A stretch of 64,000 nucleotides of DNA from Micropterus salmoides. Its lineage: Eukaryota > Chordata > Actinopteri > Centrarchiformes > Centrarchidae. Location of the stretch: assembly GCF_014851395.1 (NCBI RefSeq), contig NW_024040485.1, positions 16,653,087 through 16,717,086 on the forward strand, in the 5' to 3' direction. The notes beneath the pieces are model-generated. The model saw nothing but the letters and a program-made list of their open reading frames with translations, was not told where the DNA came from and did not search any database. The translations under genes were made by a program, and so were the position numbers. This document shows, one piece after another, positions 1 to 11,970 of this stretch; position 1 is the stretch's first letter, and each line of letters starts with the position of its first letter.

Positions 1-2140
1 TAACAAAGAAAAACTAATTCTGTTTAGTTTTTCTAGTGAGGAAAAATAAAGGAATAACCCCAGATTCTTCATACAACACATCAGTCCCTGACAGTGGCAC
101 CAAATACTGAGGTTACTTACTTTAGCCTTCTGTAGCACCTCCAATCCTTCAATCTTCCCAATACGACAATGAACGAGATCAACATCCTAGAAAGACAATA
201 GACAGCTTAGGATGACATACCGTCTATAAGTAATAGTAGTAGTTATTAGGGTTCATTGTGTCATGTACAAACAAGCCATCAGCCCACACATGGAAGTTAC
301 AGACACCAAAAATATAGTTGCAGTAGTAAAACATTAGTCAGTTTTTAAAATATAACATTGCATTCGTCTCCTCTACCAAGCTCTACAAATAAAACCTACC
401 ACAAAGTAAACCTCCTAGAACACAACTGCAGTATTTTATAAGCATCCAACCAAACGAGTCATTAGAGATGAAGGACGTTTTACTACAAAGTATTAAAATA
501 TAAACAATGTGACAGTCGCTACAACCAAACAGCAGCAGTATTTCCAGACCATCTTCTAACCTCTTCCTCTGGATCCAATGTTATGGTGTCCATGTCAACA
601 GGAGACTCTTCTTTACCTTGAATGAGAGCAAGAATAAAGTATATAAACTAATCTGGCCACTGCGTCAGGGCAGTGTGGTCACAAGCATGAAATAGACACA
701 AATGGCTTTTTTTAAAGCAGTTGAGAAGACTCGTGGTTATATAAATCTGCTGATGTGATGTGTTGGTCACGAACAAGTTGGCTCTATGAGCTGGCTCTTT
801 CAAGTGAACGATGGGAGCCGGCTCCCGTCTGAGAGCCGATGTCATTAGTAGGGTGATATTTATTGTTATACAACTTGGATAGTTACTCTTGTCACGTCAC
901 ACTTTTTAACCATTAATATGACAGAAAAATTCAATGTACTGCAGATTAAGAATCATGCGTATTTATTTCTTACAACAAGTACGAATGTAATTCAGTGACC
1001 AGCAGAAGAGGTACTGAATGAATAGCCTCTTGGAAAGGAACTGAGCCATAAGATCCCTTCAAAGAGCCGTAATTCCCATCACTAGTAGCTAGACTAACTG
1101 CTCTTTGTCACACTTTTGATCATGTCTGTTGAAGTGATATCACAGCTGTAAGCGTGACTTGTGTCCCTCTCTGTGTGGCAGTGCTGAAGATGTGATGATT
1201 TACTTGTGGTAGCGGGCTGATTGGGGTCCACATCGCCATTGATACTCCTCCTCCTGGTCTCATCATCACCAGACTCCTCAGACTCACCCCTTCTGTCCAC
1301 TACAGTAGGCAGACAGAAAGAAAGAAGTGAAGCTTAATGCATAGATACAGTGTTGTTGCCTGATTATGTCTCAGTGACACATTAAGCTGATGCGCATGTA
1401 ATATGATGCAACGGCGAGGCCCTGCTCCACCTCGCCCACTGTGCAGTCAGGGTGTATCATGTGGATCATCAAGCCTCTGTTTGGCTGTCACCGGGGTTTA
1501 CAGAGCATGGTTATAAACTAGGTCATGTTTCTGCAGCCTGCAACATGCGAAAATTGCGATAACACGTGTCGGGATTACACCTACCACTGAATTCAATAGG
1601 TTAGTTAGTTTGCATTGTCGTGGGTGTGATCCCAGTTACATTTCCAAGCTCACCAGTTTAGATATACCTCGCAAGCTAAGGCTAGCTTACTCTCATTAAC
1701 ACACAGGCTAAATGCTGCTAACCATGTTGGCTAACTGGGTAGCTGATTGGACCACATGTTTATGGACTACATTTGGAAAATGTTATATGGGCGGACAAGC
1801 TACGTTATACATAAAATCCAGTTTTGGACCATTGGGCTGGACAATGCTGCCAGAGGAACTATAATTAGCGTAACGTAGATAAGCAGGACAGTGTGAGTTA
1901 ACGCTAACTCACTAACGTCAGCTAACGAGGATTGTTGTTAGCCTGATAGCTAGCAAGCCAAGGATGAAGGTCTGGTTAGTAACAAGCACAACAAATCGCC
2001 GGATGTGCTTGTATAAAAATAGACACATTTCTCTAGATGAATGTCGTTTCATCAAGCTATTACAATCGTGGCACAGCTACATTTTTACACATTTACGCAC
2101 CTTCCATTTCTTGAAGCTCTCCAACAGACCTGGAAGCCAT
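1..2140 (-). CDS. ppp1r7: Protein phosphatase 1 regulatory subunit 7 (SDS22), 5' part
   Basis: PP1 regulatory subunit made mostly of SDS22-type leucine-rich repeats; it binds the PP1 catalytic subunit in nucleus and cytoplasm. Four coding exons are visible on the minus strand: 2101-2140 (ATG at 2140), 1204-1299, 561-616 and 121-186, with phases that join without a break. The N-terminus reads MASRSVGELQEMEVDRR, then an acidic stretch with ESEESGDDE, then PVDMDTITLDPEEE, then DVDLVHCRIGKIEGLEVLQK, which enters the first LRR. This order matches the vertebrate PPP1R7 N-terminus closely. Donor GTAAGT follows the fourth exon at 120-115, and the remaining LRR exons lie beyond the left edge. About 86 residues are visible of roughly 360 expected. 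Identification is from recalled family sequence and is firm; the exact transcription start is not determined. Confidence 0.93.
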
Positions 2141-2302
2141 GTTTCCTGTAAACAGTCCTAACAACTGCTCAGCCAATCCGGAGGCTAACACTGCGGTCAG
2201 GCACAAGGGGGCGCTGCTGCACTGCGCTCTCACTGAAACCAGTGTATACTCCTATCTATTACTATTCAGTACTACTATTTTTATATACAGTCTATGACTA
2301 CT

Positions 2303-2620
2303 ATCAGTGGTGGAAAAAAAGGAAGTACCACTACTCAAGTAATGTACTTAAATAAAATGTGAGGTACAGTAGTGCTATTTTCTACTTTTGCTTAATTAAT
2401 TACAGAGGAAAATTAACTTTTGGGTCCATTAGATTTATCTAACTGCTATAATTACTAGTTACACTGCAGATTAGCATTTATATACAAATTGTATATGATG
2501 TATCTTATTTAAATTGATATTTAAATACGCAGCAGTATATGCAGCAGTTTGCAGTTTAAAGCAAAATGAGCTTGACATAGATCTACAACAACATTACAAT
2601 GCTGTTTATGCATCACTATA
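2303..2620 (+). repeat. hAT-type MITE fragment, left end
   Basis: Begins with CAGTGGTGGAAA and runs into the 'AAGTAC...ACTCAAGTAATGTACTTAAATAAAATGTGAGGTAC' style of text typical of a very common percomorph non-autonomous hAT-type element. It fades after about 300 bp and no matching right terminus is found next to it. A second fragment of the same family lies in the opposite orientation at 4300-4640. Confidence 0.6.
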
Positions 2621-4299
2621 GTATATATAGTGTGTAATGGTTGTTTTCTGCTTAATGGGTAATTTTCTTTATGTAGTATTTACTTGGTACAGACCATTTT
2701 ACCATTTCCATTTAACATTTAACACAAACACTCCAAATGGGTCCCTGTCCTGATGCAGGTTTTTCTGTGGTGTCATCAGGGTTTTAGGACTAGGGGGGCA
2801 CAGGGGACTGAGTATACAGGGCCCTCATGTGAGGAGGGGCCACAAAGATACTAGAATGAATAGCGTGGATGTGGGGAGGGGTCCATAAAGAATAGCTGTG
2901 CATAGGGTCCAGGATTTTCTGCTACGCCCCTGAGTGTCATAGCTGACCATGTTTATAAGAACTGCATGGAAGATACATATGCTTCACATAAAAAAAGAAG
3001 AAAACAAACAGAAGTATTACATCATTTAAAGTGAGCAGGACAGTGAAAGCATAGTGTGTTCTAAGTAATTTTATTACATATCATTGCAAAGCAACCCGTA
3101 TTGAATTACACGTGTCTTGAAACAGCCTGACTCCTGAAACCCCCACTCTCTGTGAAGTCCTCTGCACTCTCACAGCAGACTGTTTATACATTCACTTCCC
3201 ATCTCTCCTGCATACCTTCCATTTTAGGAATACGCCTCCATAACGCCTCCATTGAAGCACTTAGTCCGACGGTCCGGTTACAACATCAGTATTCAAATTG
3301 TCATTAGTTGTAACATGTGACGTTTTACATGTACATAACACACACACACGAACATACAGAAGATGGACAGGAACTACTACTATGACAAGCATCTACTGTA
3401 GATACTAGTTCAGCATATCTAAACATTAGCATGCTGCTATGATAACACAAACTTTTTATATGAAGCATCATATATAATTCATACTTGACATAATGTTTGG
3501 ATTGGCAGACTGGAAGACAGAGATGAACAAAATGTTCCTCTTTATCAGACTGATAAAAACAACAGACTGTGTTAGCTAGGATAAGAGAATGTTTAAAAGT
3601 TTTTCTTACTAATATGAACAATAACTGACAACACGCAGGATCATGCTTAACTAGTAATCTGGCTTAATATTTTTGGAAGTTGCATGTCACAGAATCATTG
3701 ACAAGGCAATGTACTTATTAACTCTTATAAGAATAGCAACAAAAAAACAGAATGTGTTTTTTTAATAAATACATTTAAAAATGGATACCATGAAGGACAA
3801 AAAAGTCATTGTACAGATACCTCAAACATACCTTTAATACTGTGTGTAGTTATTCTTGAGGAAATGATGAACACATAGGCAAAGTCAGATAACTAACAAC
3901 CAAGTACCATAGATAGACATTAAGACATGTAGACTTTGTAATACTGTCCAACCATTTCAGAGGTGATCTGTCCTGATGTATAGTGGAGGGCCTATTCCAG
4001 GAGTCTGTTAACCTTGAGTTTTTTTTCTATTCAGGCACAGAGATCACTTTATCTCTTGGTCAGTTAATATGGAAACTTCACTGAAATGAAACTGAAATAC
4101 CAAGTATTCAAAAAAGATGCACCTGATTCCACTTTTAGATCTGTATTTGATTTCTGTCTATTATTCTCAACATTACCTTTACATTGAATTGTTAAACCAT
4201 GTCTTATCTTAAAATTTATGTTTACGGTTTTATTGTGATGTAGTGGTGGTAGTACAATTCCTGCATTTAAATATTTACTTAAACAAAACATAAGAAATA
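2621..4299. other. Intergenic DNA without a recognisable gene
   Basis: AT-rich DNA between the ppp1r7 start and the next gene. Short open frames here (for example 3325-3621 minus) show no family motif or splice context. The stretch 2755-2935 has a G-rich text reminiscent of dispersed fish repeats, but I cannot name it. A short CACACACA run lies near 3340. Nothing else is seen. Confidence 0.5.
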
Positions 4300-4640
4300 T
4301 TATCAGGAAAATTTACTTAATGTAAAAAAGTTAAAAGTAGTATTATGCAGAAGAATGGCCCCTGTTAGTGTTAATTTGTTATTTATTATATTATCTGAAT
4401 ATTATCACTGATATATTAACGTGTAAGCAACATTTTAATGTTTTAGCTGGTTAAGGTGGAGCTATATTTCAACCACACTACTAATTATACATGTCAGATA
4501 AATGTAGTGGAGAAAAACATACAATATTTCACTTTGAAATGTAGTGGAGTACAAGTCTAAAGTAACAAAATGAACAAGTACGTCTAAATTGTACTTAAGC
4601 ATTGCACTTAGGTAAATGTATTTATTTACCTTTCTCTATT
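4300..4640 (-). repeat. hAT-type MITE fragment, inverted relative to 2303-2620
   Basis: Read on the minus strand this is the same 'TACATTTACTTAAGTACAATTT...' repeat family as at 2303, including the segments corresponding to 'CCACTACATTT' and 'GGCCATTCTTCTGCATAATAC'. It is degenerate and without a clear terminal end on the left side. Confidence 0.55.
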
Positions 4641-4714
4641 GGCACTGCAGTATCTTGCAAATGGTAGATGTAGGCTATATTGTGTAATAATATAACCTAT
4701 TTTATGTAAATCAA

Positions 4715-5140
4715 AAAAGACTTGTAACTCGACTTTCACTTTGACACCAATGACTTATGACTTCACTTGGACTTGGGCGTCTTGACCCAAACAGACTTGA
4801 CACACTCCCCAAACAAATAATATTATGATATTAAAAAACACTATGTACAGTGCATCATTCAATTCATGACATGACATTTGTTTGTGTGAAACTATGCCTT
4901 ACTTGTTTGTGTACAGGTTAATGCTTTATTAAATTTTTTTTTTTTTTTTAACTCTTGTTAAAAATATGAAATGGTTTTTAATTTAGTGAAGAGCACAATA
5001 TGACTCGAAACTTAAAGTTTAGGACTTGAAACTTGACTTGGACTTGTTGGTCTTGACTTGAGACTTGACTCGGACTTGGACATTTCTTGGGACATGAGTG
5101 CTAAGACTTGAGACTTAGGCTACAATGACTTGGTCCCAGC
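4715..5140. repeat. Degenerate ACTTG-rich interspersed repeat
   Basis: The words GACTTG, ACTTGAGACTTG and ACTCGGACTTGGAC recur at both ends (4720-4800 and 5005-5130), separated by an AT-rich core with a T run near 4935. This is the general appearance of a widespread fish dispersed repeat. Boundaries are approximate. Confidence 0.5.
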
Positions 5141-5514
5141 TCTGACTTCTGCTGAAGTAAAGGCACTGAATAGGTCCAACTCTGAACCTGACACGCTTTG
5201 GCAACACTAAGGTCTACTGAGGTCCACTAAAGTCTACTGACGTCTACTAAGCTCTACTGAGGTCCTGCCACTAAAGCAAATCTGAATTCGGGGCTTACCT
5301 GTTGCCATAGTAACCGCTACTAAGACTTGATTGATCTGAAGCCTCTAACAGCTGTAAGGGTCAAGTGTAACAGGTTAGGGCACCGGTTGAGTTGGACATC
5401 TGTTGTGGTCACGTCTGACTTCAGGCGCTAGTTTGTTAAACTCCCTTTCTGTAGCGACAATTGTGAAAAACAGGAACTGTGGGCGAGGACCTGCCCGGCC
5501 ACTTGTAACTACAT

Positions 5515-5570
5515 TATCCAATCAGAAGCGAGACAGACAGAGGTTTAAAGAAAAGTCAAAGTGAAACTGT
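5515..5570 (+). promoter_or_regulatory. CCAAT box and ISRE-like element upstream of the MHC-like gene
   Basis: A CCAAT box is at 5518-5522. About 35 bp downstream, CAAAGTGAAACT at 5557-5568 differs at one base from the interferon-stimulated response element core GAAANNGAAACT. Together they lie about 200-250 bp before the ATG at 5770. CCAAT plus ISRE is a usual arrangement in MHC class I promoters; function here is inferred only. Confidence 0.45.
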
Positions 5571-5769
5571 AGAGAGTGGACGACGGTTCTGTTGTTGTCT
5601 ATTACTGTCCGGTAGAATTTGTACGAGGGTTTGTCTGTTTTGCTGGATGTATTCTTAGAGTGCTAGTTGCGCATAAATGGCTTAAAACAATCCTTGCTAT
5701 TCTTAACTCTAGTTTGGTCCTTCCTTGACGGCTGATCGCTACTGGATTTAAAGCCGAAACAAGTCAGAA

Positions 5770-8700
5770 ATGCATCTTCTTGGTATTCTTGTGCTGATGT
5801 TATGCGACATGGCACTCAGTGCCTCTCTTCCAGTAGGTAAGAATTGTGTCTCTGCATTGCATAGCTGTCCGGGGGAAGCTAATAGATTACACCAAGAAAA
5901 ATTATTACACTTAAATCAGAAAGACGGACTGTTTGTAAACGACAAATTAGTTAGTAAACATCTAGGCATTGCAAGCCCGTGACGTTACCAATAATAACCT
6001 GTAGTATGCTATGTAGCCTTTTCATTATTAAACGATTACTACTGCTTGTCACCGGACAAAATGTTATACCGCTGAATTAGTTAGTATCATAGTATCATAT
6101 AGCGCAGTGATTCTCAAAGTGGGGTCCGGGGACCCCCAGGGGTCCTTGAGAGGGTTGAGCTGGGTGTCCCCAGCAAAAAGGGGAGTTTAAGTTTAATCTT
6201 CACTATAATTCCAGTAACACAGTCACAGAGTGCATGACTGTTTTGGTCATGGGTTTCATACATGTTCTGTCATAAAACATCTAAACCCAAAATCCTATCA
6301 GATCGGTGATCCTGGGACAAACTCTTATCAAATGGGGTGCATGGTCTAATTGGTGTCAGTTTAGGGGTCCTTGATTTTGAGAACCACTGAAATTGTGTGA
6401 CTACACCTGCACAATGTAAACAGCCCTGCAATAAATCCTGCCTGTGAAATTTTTTGTTTAGTTTTCCTTGCCAAAGAGGCTCTGTTTTACTTTATGGCCA
6501 GTTAGTGCTGGTGGTGTTTTGGACTGCATTAAATGATACATTTGTAAGGAAACATATTAGTGGAAACAAAAACTGAAAATAATCAAGATTGAGCCTCACA
6601 GCAGGAAGGTTGTGGGTTCAAATCTTTCTGTGTGGAATTTGCATGTTCTCCCCGTGTCCATGTGGGTTCTCTCCGGGTGCTCCGGCTTCGTCCCACCATC
6701 CAAAGACATGCAGGCTAGGTTAATTGGTGTTTCTAAAATTGTCCTTAGGTGTGAATGGTTGTTTGTCTCTGTGTGGCCCTGCGATGGACTGGCGACCTGT
6801 CCAGGGTGTACCCTGCCTTTCGCCCTATGTAAGCTGGGATTGGTACGCAGGATAAGCGGTTGACAATGGATGGATAGATGGATGAGAATAAGATTTCTTG
6901 TAGGTCTCTTGTGTTGGAGTAGTACCTGTTAAAAGTGGTGTCAAAGTGCAGGCTATTTTCTTATCCCACAACTACAGCAATGAATATGTTAATGTTTAGC
7001 AATGTAACATTTTAATGAACAAGTTACATTTTAGCCTTTTTTGCAACTCCTGTTAACATTACATAAACACATTTCAACTGGGAGTTAAAGCCTAACTTAT
7101 TTTAACTCCTAATGCACGTGTCTTGGTTTTCTCCCATTAGATACGATCATAGTTCAGGTCCAGCGGTGGGGAGTGGTGGGTGCTCATCCGGTCGTGAATC
7201 AAGTCCTTCTCAACGGAGTCGCTCTCACTGGCACAAGCCAGGAAGCTGACAGCATTATCCAAACCATGTCAGCTGATGCACTCCCTCCAACTCTTATCAG
7301 TGTCAACCAGACTTCAGTAATAAGTAAGAAAAGCATCATGTACTAGTAATGAATGTAATTAATTAATTAATTAAAGTGAAAATAGACCAAATCAAAACTC
7401 AGAACTAATGTCATGGTCAGTCAATAAAATTAATTCTGATTCTGATGTTTGTCAATAGCCTCTGTAGGAAACCACACGGTCATTCGTTCTCGTGAATGTA
7501 TACTGGAGGGATCTCAGATGCACTGGACCGACCGTGTGTTCTACGATGGGAAGGTCTATCTGACTCTGGAACACAATGACGTGTGGACAGCCCACGTACC
7601 GCAAGCACTGGCCCTCAAAGGGTTGTGGGACCAGGAAGTGCAGCGCACAAGGACGGACAGGATCCGCCTTGAGGAGGGATGCATCAAGCTAATGAGAGAG
7701 TTGAAGCTTTCTGAGGAGCAGTCAGGTATATATCCTTTCTGGCTTTAAGAGTTAAGAACCCACAAAGTACTTAATTATAGAATAATATCATGTCAGTTGA
7801 CACTGCAGTATTATGCTATTAAATGGCTAGATTTGAACCTTTTTTAAAAAGTTACTATGTATAATTATATATTGGAGCAAACATAATGATGCAAAATAAG
7901 TAACCATATCAGTATAGACAGGTCATGAGTCATTCTGACCACGTTCTTAGTCAGGAATTCTGTTTAATGCCCTCAGGATGGTGCGACCTCGCCCCCCACC
8001 CCCAATGAAAACTAACAGATATGTAAATTATTTTATTCCTTCGGCCATCAGGCTTTTAAATACTGCTGATACTAAACTAGACCTGCCTCGTAAACCTCTG
8101 TATTTATTATTTACTTAGTATTATTATCTATTTATTTATTTATACTATGGTCCCTGCTCAGTCCATGTATTGTGACCTGTGTATTTGCTGCTTTGTTCTG
8201 GTGCCCAAATGCAATATGAGGTCATTGACAGTGTTTCTGAATGCTTTATTGATTGTCTTCTTGTCTCGTTTGATACAACTGGTAGGCTAAAACTGAATTG
8301 CCTTACGGGGATAAATAAAATTGAATTGAATTGAATATGAATAATAGACAGAAATTCCCTCCATAATGGCATCTTGATTTTAGCCCGTTACTTGATGCCC
8401 GTGATGTGAATGATCAGGTGCTTCATTGTAAGGCAGGACCCATTCTACATTATCTGTTCACTGTTATTGTCACTACAGTGTTTGTTATAACAGATTGAAT
8501 TAATCACAATATTAGATAATACCTTTTCTTTCTGGGTCCATAGCTGTACCTGTCTGGTTGTTCTGATTATTTCTTGGGTTTAAAATCAGGAATAAAATAG
8601 CCTGAATTCTGCTCTGAGCTGTGGATTGTGGAGGCAGCTGATGACATTGGACTGTGAGTCATATGACCCAATGCATGCTAAAAAGAGAAAGGATAATAAC

Positions 8701-9640
8701 ATCAATTTGTCCATGTGATTGCAATAGTCCGCCACTACATACAGAAACAATGCATTTTATAATGAGTGACCAGTTTTGTTGATGTGCAGTCAGGTTAATA
8801 TTTTTTTTATGTTTTCGTAGTTCCAGGGGCTCCTTTGATGTTTCTGATCCCAGTCTTGGCTCTCGTGGCATTTGCCGGACTAATCATAATCAGCCTTCTT
8901 CTCTCCGAAAACCAGGGTGAGTAAGTAAGAGTTTCACTTTCCATTTGGATAATAATAAAACAAGTAGTACAGCCTTTAATCACAGTTACATACTGAAAAA
9001 CAGCCACCACAATACAGGGAAATTATTTAATTTATTCACCCTCATTCACCCTCATGAAATGCAGCATAACTCCTGTCACATGATTTTGGTATGGAGTCTC
9101 ATACTCAAGGGGAAATGTAAAGCATAGTCATGTGTTTTTCTTTCTCGCACTCTCTGCCTAGGTCTGAGGCACCCTGGAGGTAAGACAACAACAACCTCTA
9201 TGTTTACTCTTTTTTCCGCTGTAGACTGTGGACTTCTCAGTTAGCTGTCATGGGAGGAAATTCATAGAGACTTATATATTAAATGACCTCAAAACCACAC
9301 ACCCTTTGGACGGGCATGTTCTTTTAATTATCAAGGTGTCGGTATGTCAGCCATGTGGTTTTGTCCATCCTGATTCATTTGATGATTCTGGTCACAGGGA
9401 AGAGTGTCTCAAAAATAACTCCATTCATTCTCATAAGACTTTTATTAGAAGGGATCCAATAAGCTTAGTGAGAGTGTGCAGCTCATTATGTTGGCTTGTT
9501 TTGTTTTTATGTTGTGAATGTTGGCCTAATCTGTGCTCTTTGATTTCCTTCCAGGTGTTATTGGCTCAATTATACACTACCCTAAGGACATGACTGAAAT
9601 GGATACAGAGATTAAAGGCAGTGGTTACCGTACCTTGTAA
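5770..9640 (+). CDS. MHC class I-like type I membrane protein without an alpha-3 domain
   Basis: Six exons join in phase: 5770-5836, 7141-7323, 7459-7725, 8821-8916, 9162-9179 (18-nt microexon) and 9555-9640, giving 238 residues. All five introns are phase 1. Exon 1 is a signal peptide (MHLLGILVLMLCDMALSA). Exon 2 (residues 23-83) takes the alpha-1 place but encodes only 61 residues against about 90, as if most of the alpha-1 helix were missing. Exon 3 resembles an MHC class I alpha-2 domain: HT at 89-90, Cys97, YDGKVYLTL at 112-120, WT at 126-127, LWDQEVQR and Cys158. The two cysteines are 61 apart; HLA has 63. There is no immunoglobulin alpha-3 domain. Exon 4 carries a transmembrane helix near 177-198, followed by a short tail ending GSGYRTL. 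NQT and NHT are possible N-glycosylation sites. The architecture resembles EPCR or ULBP/RAET1 proteins, but I cannot assign a named family or ligand. Confidence 0.72.
6115..6389. mobile_element. hAT-type MITE in intron 1 of the MHC-like gene
   Basis: The ends are inverted repeats: CAGTGATTCTCAAA at the left and, read in reverse complement, CAGTGGTTCTCAAA at the right. The interior has no coding capacity and contains the 'GGGGTCC' words typical of this fish MITE. A clear 8-bp target duplication is not preserved. Confidence 0.7.
6590..6884 (+). repeat. SINE-like repeat with TGGA tail
   Basis: Contains a box-B-like GGTTCAAATC near its start, then the well-known fish repeat text 'CATGTTCTCCCCGTGTCC', 'CCAAAGACATGCAGG', 'CTGGCGACCTGTCCAGGGTG', and ends in GGATGGATAGATGGATG. 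It lies inside intron 1 of the MHC-like gene. The open frame over it (6612-6863) is repeat-derived and not a gene. Confidence 0.75.
8000..8335 (+). mobile_element. 3' end of a non-LTR retrotransposon (L2/Rex-like)
   Basis: Contains TTCGGCCATCAGGCTTTTAA, which resembles the end of the reverse-transcriptase ORF and 3' region of fish L2/Rex-type LINEs. It terminates in GGGGATAAATAAA followed by repeated TTGAA units. It lies in intron 3 of the MHC-like gene. 5'-truncated; no intact ORF. Confidence 0.55.
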
Positions 9641-10342
9641 GTCTAAGCTCCAGCTGATTAACAGGCTCACGTTGGACCTTCCTACTCCATGTCTGCTGTT
9701 GAGTGTCCACTTACTGATTCAATACATCTGCAGTGTTGCTCCATGAATGTAACCAAACCTTTGCTCAAGTACAAACAGTCAGCTGTGACACACATGTGGT
9801 CTGGCGTCCAAACCACATTATTTTATGCACTTTAATGCATGGATCACACTATACACTGGTGCTTTTATTGCATTATACTTTTAACACTTGTACATGCAAA
9901 GAAGTGTAAATATGTTCACTGCCTGCAGCAATGTATAAGCTTTTTTGTACAACTGACATTTTCAACAGTTATAATTTCTGGGATAAGTTATTCAAGTAAA
10001 CAACTTTAATGGAAATATACAATGAAAAGGTTCTGTTTCATGCATGCACAGTATCTTATGCAAGTTACGACAGAGAGTGTCACAATTTGTCTTACAGTCT
10101 GTACATAAAGCCCTGCTGAAATTAAGTGTTTTGTTTTGCAACTGATAGACCAGTTACAGTGAAACTGGATGGACTCGAGTGTGTCCAGTTATCCAAAGAG
10201 TCAGACTGTCCTGTGTTGTTGTTTGGTCGTTGTGATTAGATCTTTTCATATTTAAATATTCCTTTGGGATTCTTTACATTGTTGTGACTGTCAATATGTT
10301 TTCCCATTTTATTTGTTCATGGAAAATTGTAAGAAAATGTTT

Positions 10343-10348
10343 AATAAA
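10343..10348 (+). terminator. Likely polyadenylation signal of the MHC-like gene
   Basis: AATAAA followed by a T-rich stretch, about 700 bp after the stop codon at 9640. The sequence 9641-10370 is therefore probably its 3' UTR. Confidence 0.45.
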
Positions 10349-10370
10349 AGATACTTTTATGGCACATTTG

Positions 10371-11147
10371 TTTTATTTTGTCCATTAGCGTCAGGTTACC
10401 TTAGTCTGTGGTACTAGGACAGCCTTTTGTTTCTGGACAGTTAGCTGATGCTTAGGTAGGTCAACATCTCACACATATCACCTCTTTTATTTAGCTTTGT
10501 ACTCTGGTATAATGGTTTCCCCTCATTAATTATTGCTCCCAGTCTCTTTTTTTAAGCAAGCAAAAAGAGCTGAATCAGATGCTTTAGATTAGCATCAGGT
10601 CCTTATAAGGACCAGATGGGATATATTTTTTATAAAGTTAGTCAGTGACAGAATATTCCCTTTGAGCTGCTGCCTGTGCAGAGTCAGCATCATGTTAGTC
10701 CCTTTATGGTGCTCACAAGATAATTGTCCAGATTAAACTGTTAATGCCGAGGTTAATGAACAAAGAAGGGCTCGCTTATGTTTAGTGGAAGCCCATTGAG
10801 AATTAATGCTGTCGGTCTATTTTATTATCAGGAAGAGATGGTTCTTGGTTGCTGCAGAGTGATTGTTTATTCACACAGACGACAGTTTATACGTCACTGT
10901 ATGTATCTTGCATAGAGTCTGTATTATTCTCTGTTTATTAGTAAGGTATTCTGTGTTTATTGATTGAAATTATCTCTAAAAACACAACTCTAGTTGTACC
11001 TTTTGGACCATCCATATTATGCATAAGGTGAGATTTTCACCTACACTTAATCACATAATCGTTTCTAGTCAAAGCTTTATTTCACTTGGTAACGCCTATG
11101 ATTTTGGCATTACTACCGCAAGAACATTTGGTTTTAATCAACTTTAT
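10371..11147. other. Intergenic DNA, nothing recognised
   Basis: AT-rich sequence without a supported exon, repeat boundary or RNA gene. Confidence 0.5.
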
Positions 11148-11791
11148 TCAAAGTATGGCATATAAAGGACAACAGAAAATCTAATAGGACATTTCAGCAT
11201 TACTACTGCAGGTAATGTCACTCTCCGTAGCTTGGCAATCAAAATCTTTTCAATGGGCTGTGAATGTCTAAGCCATTTGTTAAACGTTCTCCTGTTATCC
11301 TCTTTGATTTTCTTAATCCAATCAGATAACTCAACATACTCGTCATAATTTGACAGTTGATCACCAAAATTATATTCATTATGGCTCTTTTGAAATAATA
11401 AATCCAGGGTAACTTAATTATGATTGGATCAAAAAAGTCTCATACAGTGCTTATAATAGGCACCAACAGCTTTGTTATTTTGCAGATATGCAAATTCAAA
11501 GATAATATTCCAGTATAAAATGAGACTTCAACTGAAATTGATCTTTTTGATGCTTCTTTGAACCGGAAAATGATTAAGGTTGTTATTAAGAAATAACACA
11601 GGATATGTTTTTGAGATGTCATGCTCGAATCTCTGTGACACATTTGTATCACAGCACCCTGTGTGATTTAAACTTATATCGCCTTCAAATACATGTCTCA
11701 ACCATAAACTGTAGGTCTCAACCTTCAAACCCAAAGTACAAGGTAGACTTAGAATAAGCAAATAAAATGCATTTGATAATCTGTCTAACAT
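11148..11791 (-). pseudogene. Unidentified coding-like fragment, frame-broken
   Basis: On the minus strand one frame is open from 11790 to 11528 (about 87 codons, including SLWLRHVFEGDISLN). A second frame, entered without an ATG near 11410, stays open to a TAA at about 11148 (about 88 codons, including YDEYVELSDWIKKIKEDN and FNKWLRHSQPIEKI). This second part has protein-like composition, and AATAAA overlaps its stop. The two parts are in different frames with stops between, so this is either a decayed mobile-element or gene copy, or two exons of an unrecognised gene. I do not recognise the family. Confidence 0.3.
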
Positions 11792-11970
11792 GTCAAAGTG
11801 AAGGAACCCAACACACTAAACTCAGACTTCTACTGTTTTCTTCTGTTTTTATTTTTTACTTTCATAGTTTACATTTCACACCCCTGATAACACTTTGGTC
11901 CACTAGATGGCGACAGATTTTTAGGGTGGAATGTTGTTTTGAGGCGTTGACCTATCAAGAAGTTTCTTCC

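Noticed and set aside
6590..6650. Possible tRNA gene because of the box-B-like GGTTCAAATC
   Set aside because: No cloverleaf can be drawn around it; it is the promoter relic of a SINE-like repeat.
6612..6863. 83-codon open frame
   Set aside because: Lies entirely in a common SINE-like repeat.
8145..8372. 75-codon minus-strand open frame
   Set aside because: Falls on the 3' end of a LINE fragment, antisense to it.
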